Source: Canna indica (Eukaryota > Streptophyta > Magnoliopsida > Zingiberales > Cannaceae). Taken from it: a stretch of 64,000 nt of DNA. This document shows, one piece after another, positions 50,701 through 63,288 of the stretch. Position numbers and translations under genes: made by a program. Within the stretch, counting starts at the first letter, position 1. Each line of letters starts with the position of its first letter. Where the stretch lies: contig CP136891.1 of assembly GCA_034359265.1 (NCBI GenBank), positions 87,748,001 through 87,812,000 on the forward strand, read 5' to 3'. Under the pieces are notes generated by a model. The model was not told the origin of the DNA. It saw nothing but the letters and a program-made list of their open reading frames with translations, and did not search any database.

Positions 50701-53700
50701 CTGCACCAACACAATGTATCAGAACCTAAAATAGTAACATTTAATCTAAGGAACGAGAAACCTGCCACTATCTTCTCCAGTCTTTTTTTTAAATATGAGG
50801 GAATCATAACAATTGACTGACGATTTAAGAAAATATAACTGGAGTAAAAAGCATGCTCTATAAATGAAAAGAAGGATCAACCAATAGAATCTGATACAAT
50901 GAAAAAGATGGTGGACATTCAAAGTTGATTCAACATGTTTGGAATATTCCAATTCGAGAGATAAAAGTTTTGCTGATCTAAATTTTGGTAGGTGTATAGC
51001 TGCTTCAGTCTTCACATTTCTCTAAACCTCCAGGTCCATCCTTCACGTGAAAGAAAAATTAGCTAAAATAATATTTTGGAAGCCTGTTCTGAAAATATTT
51101 GTCCTTTTAAATTCATCTATTAACTAACTGGTTGTATTTACAAATTGTACTTTGGAAGATCATAGGTATTACTTAACCAATTTACCCTTTGAGGATAGAA
51201 AAGGTAAATATCACAGAAATGTACTTTTGTAGACAAAATAGAATTACCTTACATGACCTATAAGGCTATAACTATAAGGCAATAATTGCCTCTGAGTCTC
51301 AATTTCCCTCAATTCAATCTGTGTTTTATGCATTTTTACAACCTTATTATTTCATAGGAACCAATCAAGCCTCCCAACCCACTGAATTATTTGCAGTATC
51401 AGTCAATTCAGATCTAAATTGGATGAGTTGGATCGGGATCTGCTTCACCAAGATTGTCATTGAAGGCCCATTTTAACATTGGGTAGAACTCTCCCCAACT
51501 TGGCCTGAATTGGGTTAGAACTATCTCCAACTTGGTAGAATCAACCACTTCAGACAGAAACTCTGCTAATCCAACCGCAGCAGATTTTAACATTCTGGTA
51601 AGGGAATAATAGGAGGTCGGTCAACAAAACCAAAAAGAAGATGAAGTTGATGAAAAACTCTAGAACTGGGAAGAGGAGAATGAAATCCATGGCCAATGTG
51701 CTACAGTTTGATGCTCTGAACCTCCAGCTATCCAGATGCACAATTATCACTCCAGCACTAGAGGGCTTCACCTTTTTAGATCAGCTATTGTATAAGTTGG
51801 AAGGGCCTCTATTGTTTCAACCACGCCACACCAACAAGTATTTTCTACCTGTGAGATTTGTTGCACCAATACCACTTGTAACCAAGAAGCTCTACCACGC
51901 GAAGCTCATGGCCCCTTTGGAGCACAGGAAGTATTGATTATATTGTATATTGTTATCAATAATAAATATATTCCATATTATTAATTTCGATACTAACTAT
52001 ATTTTTCTTTTACTATTCATTATAATATATTTATGATTAAATTTCCCCACTGTCTTTTCTCTAAATTTCCATGTTTCTTTATTTTTCTTTTTAATTTTCT
52101 TGAGCGATTCCAATATCACCAATTTGATCAGATTATTATGTCAATATCTCAATATGTTTCAATTTACCAATCCCAATTTGGATTTTGTGACGTATTGCAC
52201 AGTCTAACAACAGTCTTTTATCCTCTCACTGCTCCTGCTCCTGAGGAATATTCTGATCTGGGTTTGGACTAGATTTGATTCCGCTTGGATATAAATATGT
52301 CCAAAATCTGTTATTAGCATATTCCTACATATATCTACCAAGTAGCAATCATGAATTCCAGAGGTAATAGCAGTTGTCATGACAATGAAAGAAGCAGCAG
52401 TAAAAGTTTCCGCCAACAACTTTAAGAGATTTTCCCAAATTTTGGTCAACAATCTTAAACATAAAATTCAATAATATCTGGATCTTCTCTCTCCATGCTC
52501 AAGAAAAGCAGCCTGGGTTTAGTTCATTATCAAAAATCTCACTGAATGAAGGATTATAAAATTATGTATGATCAACAAAAGTATGCCCAAGATGGTACTT
52601 TTTGTCAATCAAAGCAAAAGAATGTGAATCCAGGTCAATGTCAGGTTGCTTGATGGGTAAGGGCATTTTCTTATTATTGCAACATCAAAGGCTCAATTCA
52701 CTGCAAGTCTTCATATAATCAAGATGGAACGCATACATTCTCCAATTAATATTATTAAGAATGGAACCTAGATTCAAACAGAAATATCGACTTAAAATAG
52801 ACGCAGGTCAATTTTTTAGAACACTCCGCATGCTAAATGGTTCAAGAAGCAAAAGAAGGAATCAGGACAACTAGCTATGCCATTATATTGCCTTTCCATC
52901 ATCAAAATAAAGAATCGGCAGAGCTAGCTACACCATTAATTTAAAAATGCCTCTTCTATACTGCTTCAGGCAATATAACTCATAGAACCCAAAACAAAAT
53001 TTTCTCAAAAACCAGTGTAGTGATGCTAGACGTTTATACTCTGCCTTCAGGATGGACGGAAAGAAAAGCAAATATATCATGTGGAATGTAAACTAACAAA
53101 GAAGAAACAGAATAACAATGTAGAAAACATTATCTGAGAGGATGGAAGCAAAAGTAGCAAAAGTACATGCCATAGAATCAGTACAATAAATATAGAATAG
53201 ACAGTGGGAGTTAAGAGACCAACATAATAACCCTAGAAAGGACTAAATAGAGTACTAATTATCAAATGCACCACAATGTTACATAACTTTTTCCACTTAA
53301 GTATCTACTAAAACATTTTACTCACAATCTAATCTACTAAGCCTGAATGGTGAAAATTATATCACACAAATCCATCATATGAAAACAAGAAAGTTTACTT
53401 TTTAAAAAAAATGTAAATACCTGATTCTTGAGGTATGGCTGAAGTGTAATAATAAATTGTGATTGGTCAGTAGCCGGTGCACAAAGTGTTGGATCTACAA
53501 CACAAAACGAATGCAAAGCAAGCACATAAGGAAGTGCACGAACCTCCTCTTTGTCACTAGTCTCCTCTTCAACCTAAACTTTCCAAAATGTTGCATATCA
53601 ATAACTTGATGAAATAAAAAGTTAAATATACAACAACAAAAAAAACTAGATGCTTAAATGATGAGGAAAACATACCTGCAAGATTCTTTCTAATAACCGT

Positions 53701-56700
53701 TTACATATCAATTCACATCGTTTCCGGACGGATGCCACAGAAGTTGCATTTATTCCGGTAGCTTTAGCCGATTGTGGAAGAAAATCAAGTGTTAGGTTAC
53801 GCTTTACGATTGTAACAAGATGATGACTGTTACCCATATTTCTCAGCATATCAACAATCTGCTCAGTCTTCTTAGCTACTTCCATAGGTACAGAGCTACC
53901 ATGGGCTATCAATTGCTTCCGACTTCCTGTTGGTTCCTCGAACCAAAGTTCATAAAATGTTTTGCAAACTAGGTCCTGTCAACCAATAAATTAATTTAAC
54001 TTAAAAATCATAGAAATCCTAAGATCAAATATACAAAATTTATTATCACAAAGCCCATAAGAAAGATCAACCACATCAATGATGTGGATATGCTTATCAT
54101 TTCATATTCAGTAACTGTTGGGTTTATGCAATCAGACCATACATTCATATTCTTTAACCAAGATTCACAATAAGAATAAGAAAGTTACTGTTAAGAATAT
54201 AAATGTATAGATTGGTCTTTTTCCTAACTGCTTAAGCTTTTAGGAAAGTTGGTTATTCAAACAAATTTGACATGGTATGAGACCTGAGTTCGAATCCACC
54301 TAGCGTCAATATTAAAAAAATATCTTCCACCTCAATTAAGTCAATCCACTTGTTGGGCTTGGGTCAGTCTCCTCAAGTTAACCCGCCCACAAATGAGGGA
54401 GAGTGTTAAGAACATAAATGCATAGAATGGAAAGCTTAAGCTTTTAGGAAAGTTGATCATCCAATCAAATTTAACAATAACAAAAATAAGGCATTTCAGG
54501 TTGTTACTCTTGTCACCTGTACACTAGATTCCTCATCGGTAACACGAGAAATTATCCCCACAAATGAGGGAGAGTGTTAAGAATATAAATGCATACAATG
54601 GAAAGCTTAAGCTTTAAGGAAAGTTGATCATCCAATCAAATTTAACAATAACAAAAATAAGGCATTTCAGGTTGTTACTCTTGTCACCTGTACACTAGAT
54701 TCCTCATCGGTAACACGAGAAATTATCTCAATAAAGGCTTGTGTTGCTTCTGGAAAGCTAGATTCAGACATACACAAGTCACGGATAATCTTAATTGCAC
54801 GTTTGCGCACACTAACTCCAGTGTCCTTTATCCGTTCAGCAACTTTTGCAAAGTACTGTCAAACAAGAAATTAAGTGCAATTTAGATAGACATCCATACA
54901 AGTATATTGAAGTGCATGTTTGATTTTATCACCTTTAGACCAACTTCAGGATGAGAAGCAATATGTCTGCCAACAAGCTCAAGAGCAGCTTCTCGAACAG
55001 ATATTGCGGAGTCACAGAATCTTCCTTCAACAGCACTTTGGACACGTTTATCACATAAAACCTCAGGATCAGCTTCAACTATGCCACTGACCTATGATAG
55101 AGTGAGAGAAGCATCACTACTGTAGTCTAAACAAATACAGTTATTATTTGTTGTATAGAAAAATCCTCACTGCTCGTAACGCCTTGGCTCTTAGAACTGG
55201 AGAGTTCTGCACCAAACTTGCCTGAGAACAATTTGTTTCTGTGATCTTTAGTGTAGATGACATCAAAGGACAAAGTGAAAATAAAAATATAAAGTAATTT
55301 ACCAATAGCACCGAAAGAATTTTATCAAATCCCCTGGAGAAAGAATTATTTTGTCCAAGTGCTAAGCATATCTTCTTAGCCCCGTCTCTTGACAACAACA
55401 AAGAACTACCAGAGTCCCGCAGAATGGACTTTGACTTCAGTCTAGCAAGATAATAAATAACCTTTTCTTGAGATTGAGAGCCATCCTTGTACCACAAGCA
55501 AATATGGAACCTGCAAAAGATTCACATTCAAATATTGAATTGATGTAATTGAATGTAATCTAGAGGGACAAAATGTCAAGTCGTCAAACCAGCGAGTAAA
55601 TAAATTGGCATCGTCTTCTGAACCATTCTGTTGCAGATAGTTCAAAAGAATTTGCTGAATGACTTCCAGGCCAGTAACAGACTCACAATCATCTGAAGTG
55701 GTGCTTGTAGAAACAATGTTTATTTTGCCATTATCCTTGCTCTGCATCTTACAAAATGAATTCAAAGCAACAAGCTGCTTCTTGCAAAGACAAATATGAC
55801 ATGACCAGTCTCGGATCAACATTTCTTGTCCAGAAATTCCTAAGCAGTCAGAATGAAAGCATCTCTTACAGAGATGACATATAATGTTTGCACCTCTCAC
55901 TTTTAGGCAAACAGAACATGCATCTCTCCTGGCATCAGAAACATCATTTGCATCAACTACCTCTTGTAGGATCCAGAACCTATCCCTACTGCAAGCCACA
56001 GCATCCCGCTTCAACCTTGCTGCAATAGTTCCTAGAAGATCAACAGCCATGCAACGGGCCGAGATATCTTTCGACTTCAACCCAACATTCTGAAGCAGCA
56101 AAACACAGAGAACCTACATGGACAAGATTGTTAACAAGAAGTTATAATGCATAGTATTACGTAACTGGTAAAGACTGTTCACCTCCAATATTGAAGCAGA
56201 AGCAGGATATTCGGGTAAATTCAAGGTTGCCAGCAGATCCATGATAATATTCTCTAAGATCGTCTTTGACTCTAACATGTCTTGAGATTTTGGAGCGGTT
56301 AAACGCCCAAGAACGCTAGCCCAGAAAAGGCAACAGGTTTTGGTTGCAGCCTCACAACATTCAGCTGGGGTACTTAAATCAGATGAAGCATCTACAACAG
56401 CATTCCAGTTTGATGCTGCCTTCAAGCTCTCAGGAAGACTGCTACTGAATTGTACAAGCTGAATCAATAACGCTGTTATCATCTGAATCTGCTTCTGTTC
56501 CTCATCAGGAAGATGATAAACTCTAATAGCTTTCCTATTGAATTGTAACTTCCAAAGAAGTTGCAGCGTTTCATCTACCAAGAAACCTTGATGCTGTGTG
56601 TACGAAGCATATACCTGAATGAATGAGCAAAAGTAATAAACAGCTAATCCTAAAGTATTCATAATCAAAGAAAGAAAATATTTCCACATATTACCCCACA

Positions 56701-59700
56701 AATCAAATTTATAGACTTCAGTTGCAAAAGCTGAATGTTATCTGCCAAGAAAGTTGAAAAACTGGTCTTCACCAACTGCAGAATACAAGTATCTGATAAT
56801 CGCACCACAGTCAAGAGATCCTTGAGGAAACCTAGGATTGAGCAAAGTTTCTGGACCGTAGAATATAACGATGCAGAAACCCTGGTGTAACCAAGAAACG
56901 CAACAATATAACAACATAAATATGGTAAGTAATAGGAATGCGCATGAACAAGACAGCATACTTGCTTCCTGCTGATTTTCGAGTGCCAACGCTCCTATTA
57001 TAGCGCCTTCTTTTGGCTACAGTACCATTAGGATTATCTAGATCATCATCATCATCGTCCTCTTCACCTAAACGTACAGAACAAATATTAAACAACAAGA
57101 CCATTTAAATGAAAAGAAAGTTTGTTAAAATAGGATATAACAGAAAGTTCTTAAATTAAAAAGGCACCAGTATGATTTCTGCTGTGATTTTATTCCACAA
57201 GGTTAAATTTGAAGCTTCCAACAAGAACCAGAAAAGAGAGCAACACGTTAAATCAACAGGTTTCATTTAGACAGAAAACAATTTGACACATATGGCACAA
57301 CAAGGAGGGGAAAGGAAGGCATAGATTAACCAAGAGGACTGAATTTGGATAAGTTACTCTTGGACTGTGCAATAGCCACCTAATGTTTTGTAGCAAAATT
57401 TAAGTTCATAAATATTATTTCTTTTGCTAAAATATTACCATCAAAGGAACCATTTTCACTTGGTTTGGGAAGATTGTGCAGTGGGTTACAAGCAGCAATT
57501 ACTCCCATTATCTGATGTCTTGAGAAATCAAGAATTCTTTCAATCACCTGACACAATTAAAATGTGAAACAAAGTCATGAAGTTATGGGAATCAATTATA
57601 CACATTCGCAAATTCATCAGCCTAGGTGAGCAAATAGTGTATGCACAACAAAGTAACATGTCCTATCATCTAATGAATGTCGAATGCTGAAAATGGTTAG
57701 TGCATACTTCCTCTCTATATAGTTGCTTGGGCATATCTTGGTAGGCCATAATTCCCAGAGATGCATGAGTGGACTCCAGAGCACACAGGACGAGATTTGC
57801 AGCATCTACATCAGACTGATATCACATACGCAGTGAGTGCATAAACATATAATGAAAACAGGATAAGTATTGTCAGAGGCTAAAGCCCAAAAAAATAAGT
57901 ATGCCAGAGGAACTGCAAATGGTCAACAATTCATCTTTACTAATTTCATGTAATTGACAATGATGATGAATTCAAGGAAATGAAGTGATATATTAGATAT
58001 GACGTATAATTTAATATGAGATACAAGTTGAAATTGTTATTGGGTCAACTCTAACGCTGAAAACCTGCACTAAATTTCGAAATACCCAAAAATTCATTCA
58101 CTTCAATAAACCTGGCATTGTAGGAGTCAATGTATTGGCCCCCCCAATTGCCCCCCTGACATTGGTTCCCCCCTTAACATATATACTAGTATATATTATT
58201 TATATACTAGTATTTAACTATATTTGCCCCCCCAAAAAAAAATCTGTCCTGTAATTGCTCCCATGATGTGTGGTTTTATATTTTGCCCCCCCCCCCCCCC
58301 CCCCCTAATAATTTTCTTTGTGTAGGAGGCTAGATTCCTGAAACAATAAAGGATAACCACAAGTGGGAGGGAATTCTTCTTTTAATACATACAATACATG
58401 ATTAACCTCAACAAAAACAAAGTTCATGAGTTCTAGCATTGTCCACTATATAAAACAAGTAGGCAAAACATTATAGAAAGAGAAAATTGCCAAGACTATA
58501 AAAATTTTAGGAAAACTTGCCTAAACCATAAATAGATTTGGCAAATTGCCAAAATTACATCACTTATGTGCAAAACATCAAAATACCCTAAGGGCCTGTT
58601 TGGTTAGCGAAACCAAGTATGTTTTCATGGTTTCGGTTTCACTTAAACCAAAGCTGCTTACGAAAACGAGTTTAGTTCAACATTTTGCGTTTTCATGAAA
58701 CTGAGAATAAAAACAGTTTTCTTAGTAAAAATGAAAACACAATAAGGTTGTTTTCTGTGATTTCGAGACTGTCGATTTCGTTATCAAAATATTTTATTGA
58801 AAACAATGGCAACTTTGTAATTATAAATATTTTTTATAAAGTTATCAAAACTAATTTTAGACCATTGATCTTAATTTTATTGAAAGTTTATAATATTTAT
58901 TAATTGATTTAATATCTAATTGAATTTTAAAAAAAATACCAATAATCTAATTAAATCTTATAAATATTTTACAACCATATTAGTAAACAATAATTTTGTA
59001 AAGTAACTACAAATAAAATATGTGACTTTCTTCTACAACCATATTAATTTTTATGAATTATTTCATATGAATTAGTTTACTATTTAACCAAAAATCAAAT
59101 TACTACTAAAATTGTTCAAGAAAAATTAATATTATTTTCTATAACCAAATAAATATTCTCTAGTTTCAACCAACCAAAACTGATGTTGTTTTCATTAACC
59201 AAACATGTTTTCAAGAAACTGAAAACTATAAACCAAAACCAAGTTTTCGAAACCAAGTGTTACAAGAAAATAATTTTCGTTGGCCAAACAGCACCTAAAT
59301 TTTTCTACTGAAATGGACTCCAACTGCCTAGTTAGGGACTCATAAACTTGAACTAAAATCCCTAACTGACCATATAAGATGTATGTATTATTTAGAACTT
59401 TGTGCCAAAGTCTGTGCCTGTTTGGTTGTTAGGTAAATATAGTTCAGAAATAAATCAATAATTATAGATCATAACATGAATATGAACCCAGCTAGGAACT
59501 TTGGGTAGCCCATATAACAAAAATTAAGAACATAAGTGCAGTTCAATAATAACTCAAATGTGAATAGTTATTTCATAATAATTCAAATATGGTTTTTGTC
59601 AAGCCGAGCCTAGCACGGGCCTGAAACTGAGTCGTGCTGGGCACGCCATGTCCACCACGGCTCGGGCCCGAACAGTTTGGCAGCCAACGTAGGCCTAGGC

Positions 59701-62700
59701 CAGCAAGGTGGCAGGCGTAGACCTATGCCCAGCCGCCTAGCACAGGAGCCCGCACACCTTCTCAACATCAGGAAGGAGCGTGGGCGACCAAGCCTGAGAT
59801 GGGTGCACCGTCGCGTGTCTTCCCAATGTTAGGAAGGTGCAGGCGCTCGCCTATGCGCCTTCCCAACATTGGGAAGGCGCGTGGGCAGCCCAATTTCACT
59901 ACAATGTATTACATAATAGATTTAATTATATATGAATGTAAATAACAAAGCGCTCGTAGTTCAATGGTTAAAGTATTCAGTCCTTTATTAAAAGGTTACA
60001 TGTTCAAGTCTCGGCAGTAGCACAATTTTACAATCATTTTAAAAGGTCTTTTATATTGGCTGGCCCAGCATGAAATGGTGGGCCACGGACCGTGTTGGGT
60101 CACCCCTTAGGAAACCCCGATCAGCACGAACATGGCCCATTGCCACCTCTATCATAATATGAATATGATGGACTTTGGTCCAAAATTCTTGAAATTTGGT
60201 TCAACAAGATATTTGAAATCAAGGGCATTTTGGAAGTTTGCACATAAACGTTATAGTTTTAGCAATTTACAAACTTACCTATGTTTTTGGCAATTTTTCT
60301 AAAAGTATTTATGGTTTTGCCAATTTTTGTTCTGATAGAAATTCGACTTGCTGATAAGTGATGAATCATGCAACCTTCCAGTACATGCCAATCAGGCAAC
60401 TACTTCTCAACCCAAAATTTAACAATTGGGCCATGTATAATGTTTACCTCCGTATTGAAGGCAGGAGGAAATTCCTGCAAAGGATCTGTCTAATATACAA
60501 TAATTGTCCAGATTAGCCCAATTGGAAATGATATTTACCCTTCTCCTAGCCCTATAAAGACCTCAGGTTGTGATGAACATAATTAATTTAATCATTGTGC
60601 CTGAACAGCATCTTGCCTCCTATCACTACTATGGTGCAGGTCTTCAAGTTTTATGAGCTTGGCAACTTGAACCATCATGCCTTACTGTCACCCTGGTTGC
60701 TACCTCTACTATCACACAAGTGTTCAAAATTTTCTTTTTTCATATTTTTCGTTACCATACACAAGTGATCCATTCTCCATGACATCAAACTGCTATACAT
60801 ACTTTCACAGTTTTCCAAAATATGTAATAGTAGGCATGAAACACAGCTTAACTTCCAAAGACCATAATCTGCAACAACCTAGCTCACAAGCTACAATCAA
60901 CGCTCAAAAAATTGTGGTTTATGAGCAAGTGCAACTTTGATTTAAATTATATCTTAAGTTCTTAACATATTAGCTTACTACTTAATGGCAACAAACATCT
61001 ACAGTATATCTAAAATATAAAATTGGAAGCAAGTCAGAGGAATTATTGATAAAAAAGGGAAATACCAAGAAAAAAAATCAGTTATATTGGTCAATGCAAT
61101 CTTAGGGCCTACAGTGAAAGAAAAACTGAAAGCGAAACAACATCTCATGGCAAGCAGTTAGACGATAATAAATAAAGAGAAAATAGAAGGAAGAAAAAAC
61201 ACTTACATTGCCATCTCCATCAATAGACAGGCCTTGCGCACATTGTATTTGACGATCTAAAACGTTGATTAGTCTCACAAGAGTGTCAAGCGGAATCAAC
61301 TGCAAGACTTTCTTCGAGCGAATAGACATTATATGATTTACTAGTGCTTTAATATCAGGCAGAGGAAGAGATGATTCCTCGACATAATCAGGAATTTCTG
61401 CCCTGCCACAAAATTCTTCTACCATCTCACAAAAGTTTCCAACTATACCTGGAAATTAAAGGAAAAAAATTAATTCTGGATAGAAGAATATTAAACAAAG
61501 GTATAAGAAAGATTAGGAGACAAACAAAGGTATAAGAAAGATTAGGAGACCTTGATGGTCAAAGACATCTGGCACAGATGATGTTGGAAAAGAATCACTT
61601 TCTTTCCTTTTCATTTTTGGTTTTCTCGAAGAAGCAAAAGGTGGTGGCTCCTGCATTATCAACCATTTCAAGGTTTAAAAAAATAGTAGGAAAGAGGATT
61701 AATAATTTACAGGGCATACTAAAACTCACAGTAACCAAGTTCTTGTTAGTGTGATCATCAGAGGCACTTCCATTATCACTTTTGAGCAGGGTAACACCTT
61801 GATCGAAGGATTTCTTTTCCAATGTTTGATTAAAACTTCTCTGCTCCTGAAGAGGACCTGAGAAACTTGAACAGCACAACATTACATAAGCAAAGAAGTG
61901 GAAAATAATTGAATTAGTAAGGATTGGACTCAAAATTAAAGATGAATGCTTGCAATCCATCAAACTGGCTATCAGAGTGTAATGAGAAGTTAAAATCATA
62001 TAACACAGCAAATGCAGAACCCTGCTATAAATGTCTACGTCAATTTAACAGCACAGTGCAAGGAGAAATAGGTTGCACAAGTGAGTGCCACATGCTATCC
62101 AAAAGTCAGCCTTATAAAGAATCATCAAGATAAGGAGGAACAGATATAGAATGAGTATGTTGAATCTTTAGTAGCAACTATGCTATGTTATAATGGTAAT
62201 GACGTAGTAAGTACTTACTGAGAATGATAATAGGGCCCCTTCTTAATGACTTAAGCTTATGGAAAAGATGATCAACCAATCAATTTGAACATGGTGTTAG
62301 AGTAGGAAGTCCTAAATTCGACACTACAAGCATTAGTAATTAAAAAGTAATAATAAAATAAAACACCACCAATAAGTTAAGACAGTCCAAGTGTTGGCCT
62401 TGGAACAACTTACTCCATTCCGCTCATACCACACATAGGAAAGAGTGTTAAAAAATTATACATGTGAATAAATATATCAATTTCAAATATATACATTTAA
62501 ACGTGTTCTATCTGCATTAACTACCTATAGTTACTTACTCGTCCTACAATAACCACCGCCTTCAAATCCACAAGGTGGAACAGATTTTGAACAGAACAGC
62601 TGGAAAGGTTAGTGTGATTGTGTGAAGACATCGAAACCACATCTTTTTCTTCACTTACTAATGGTCAAATTTTACATTTAATCTTAAACACACTCCTCTC

Positions 62701-63288
62701 TTTAAAATTTATATTACATAAACTTCTAAAAGCACGAGCATTTGTCGCGTATGCTAAATGGAGCTAAAAATAAACTGAAGAAGGCCAAGAACTACACAAG
62801 TAAATGCATTCGTCAGGCCCATTTTATCAGCTATCAACAAACTGAGCATAGTTTACCTCGATAGAAGCACTTAAAAGCATCGGGATTGTACTTGACGACC
62901 TCTTGATATAGCCTTGAACAGTCCCCCGGGTCATTAGAAACAACGCTTTCATTATCCTTGAGATTTCTACATGACAAACAAAAATTTGGATAAGATAACC
63001 CAGACTTCTCATGAACGAAATCAAGCGCAGTAAACCTCGAAATGAGACTTACAAATAGCTGATATCGCAATTCCTGAGCAACTCGGCGATCGTTGCCACG
63101 TGCGCGAGGATCTCGGGGCGGTCGCCTGAGCGGGAGCCGGCGGGCACGTCGGAGAGCCCGAGCTGCTGGCCCACAGACCCGAAGCAGATGGGAAGCGATG
63201 GAAGAGACAAGGACGGGGCGATTTCCGAGTGGGAGGTGTTCGTAAGGCGGCAGTACCGCTCGAATCCGAGGTCCTGGTTGGACTCCAT
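44731..63288 (-). CDS. SCC2: Sister chromatid cohesion protein 2 (NIPBL/SCC2)
   Basis: With SCC4 it loads cohesin onto chromosomes. Twenty-eight exons: 63288-63053, 62966-62857, 61857-61730, 61650-61551, 61448-61207, 57815-57708, 57547-57439, 57067-56962, 56881-56695, 56614-56183, 56113-55590, 55510-55303, 55221-55171, 55091-54933, 54855-54688, 53975-53676, 53573-53421, 50417-50248, 49178-49070, 48471-48310, 48230-48126, 48050-47817, 47696-47563, 47468-47202, 47127-46833, 46049-45879, 45779-45654, 44961-44731. They join in phase to 1774 residues; Arabidopsis SCC2 is somewhat longer. The N terminus [18 protein letters not shown] matches plant SCC2. A PHD finger (about 652-694, Cys4-His-Cys3), as in other plant SCC2, precedes HEAT-type repeats ([35 protein letters not shown]) and the NIPBL C-terminal block ([32 protein letters not shown]). 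Exon 20 uses a GC donor. No lesions seen. Confidence 0.95.
50418..53420. other. SCC2 intron 17 (3.0 kb)
   Basis: A long AT-rich intron. One 98-codon plus-strand frame (51641-51937) opens [20 protein letters not shown] and has a protein-like composition, but no family was recognised. The remainder shows nothing distinctive. Confidence 0.5.
51641..51937 (+). other. Unrecognised plus-strand reading frame in SCC2 intron 17
   Basis: 98 codons antisense to SCC2, with a GC content above the flanking intron and residues such as [20 protein letters not shown] and [15 protein letters not shown]. No splice or promoter context is seen. It may be a gene fragment captured with a transposon, or chance. Confidence 0.2.
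54189..54474 (+). mobile_element. TRIM-like element in SCC2 intron 15
   Basis: Two short LTR-like ends begin TGTTAAGAA and share ATAAATG, CTTAAGCTTTTAGGAAAGTTG and CAAATTT(G/A)ACA (54189 to about 54270 and 54404-54474). The first is followed by a primer-site-like TGGTATGAGACC, the second preceded by the purine tract GAGGGAGAG. The 5-bp flanks do not match cleanly, and the right LTR has since been duplicated. A related, more diverged copy lies near 62200-62480. Confidence 0.6.
54390..54731. repeat. 171-bp tandem duplication across SCC2 exon 15 end
   Basis: Copies 54390-54560 and 54561-54731 are almost identical (CAAATGAGGGAGAG, LTR-like sequence, then TTCAGGTTGTTACTCTTGTCACC and beyond). The right copy contains the real 3' end of exon 15 and its donor (exon end 54688). 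The left copy duplicates those coding bases and donor inside the intron, at about 54517. Confidence 0.9.
58286..58305. repeat. Poly-C run
   Basis: Twenty consecutive C, with shorter C-runs at 58140-58180 and 58225-58235. These are unusual in this AT-rich intron and prone to length errors. Confidence 0.85.
58592..59295. mobile_element. Tourist/PIF-Harbinger-like MITE nested in the MULE
   Basis: 704 bp with ends GGGCCTGTTTGGTT and GGTGCTGTTTGGCC (right end reverse-complemented), flanked by the 3-bp duplication TAA (58589-58591 and 59296-59298), typical of PIF/Harbinger. Interior palindromes use GTTTTCATGGTTT/AAACCATGAAAAC-like blocks. Non-coding. Confidence 0.75.
59581..60151. mobile_element. 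hAT-like GC-rich insertion nested in the MULE
   Basis: The 8-bp repeats TCATAATA at 59573-59580 and 60152-60159 flank a segment whose right end, GGCCCATTGCCACCTCTA, is a hAT-type terminus also seen at 14434. The left end does not match this terminus and may be degraded. The interior is GC-rich (GGGAAGGCGCG-type repeats) and carries a tRNA-like stretch. Confidence 0.55.
59949..60023 (+). mobile_element. tRNA-derived (SINE-like) stretch
   Basis: An A-box-like TAGTTCAATGGTTA and a B-box-like ATGTTCAAGTCTC lie at tRNA-like spacing within the hAT-like insertion. No intact cloverleaf could be drawn with confidence, so I do not call a functional tRNA. Confidence 0.35.
62200..62480 (+). mobile_element. 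Diverged TRIM-like relic in SCC2 intron 2
   Basis: ACTTAAGCTTATGGAAAAGATGA, then CCAATCAATTTGAACATGG and TGTTAGAGT, resembles the LTR end plus primer-site region of the element at 54189. A second GTGTTAAAAA near 62446 could be the other LTR start. The remaining part of intron 2 (62856-61858) shows nothing else. Confidence 0.42.

Larger units (their letters stand above)
58480..60332. mobile_element. MULE-like element carrying nested insertions
   Basis: Inverted ends of about 100 bp: GAGAAAATTGCCAAGACTAT on the left mirrors GAACAAAAATTGGCAAAACC (right end reverse-complemented), continuing through ACCATAAATA and TTTATGTGCAAA. The flanks TTATAGAAA (58471-58479) and TGATAGAAA (60333-60341) form a 9-bp duplication with one mismatch, as expected for Mutator-like elements. 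No transposase is seen. The core matches the element in eS19 intron 1. Confidence 0.75.
57840..61206. other. SCC2 intron 5 (3.4 kb) with transposon nest
   Basis: The intron (61206-57816) contains an outer MULE-like element with two nested insertions. To its left, about 58135-58305, are C-runs (20 C at 58286-58305) and an AT palindrome (ATATATACTAGTATATAT). The part right of 60332 shows nothing distinctive. Confidence 0.6.

Noticed and set aside
59949..60023. Functional tRNA gene
   Set aside because: A- and B-box-like motifs exist but no acceptor stem or clear anticodon loop could be drawn; better read as a SINE-like piece.
60459..60500. Possible extra SCC2 exon ([14 protein letters not shown], bounded by AG and GT)
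   Set aside because: Joining exon 5 (DGDGN) directly to the exon at 57815 ([15 protein letters not shown]) is in phase and matches the family; the extra piece has no counterpart and lies in transposon-rich intron.
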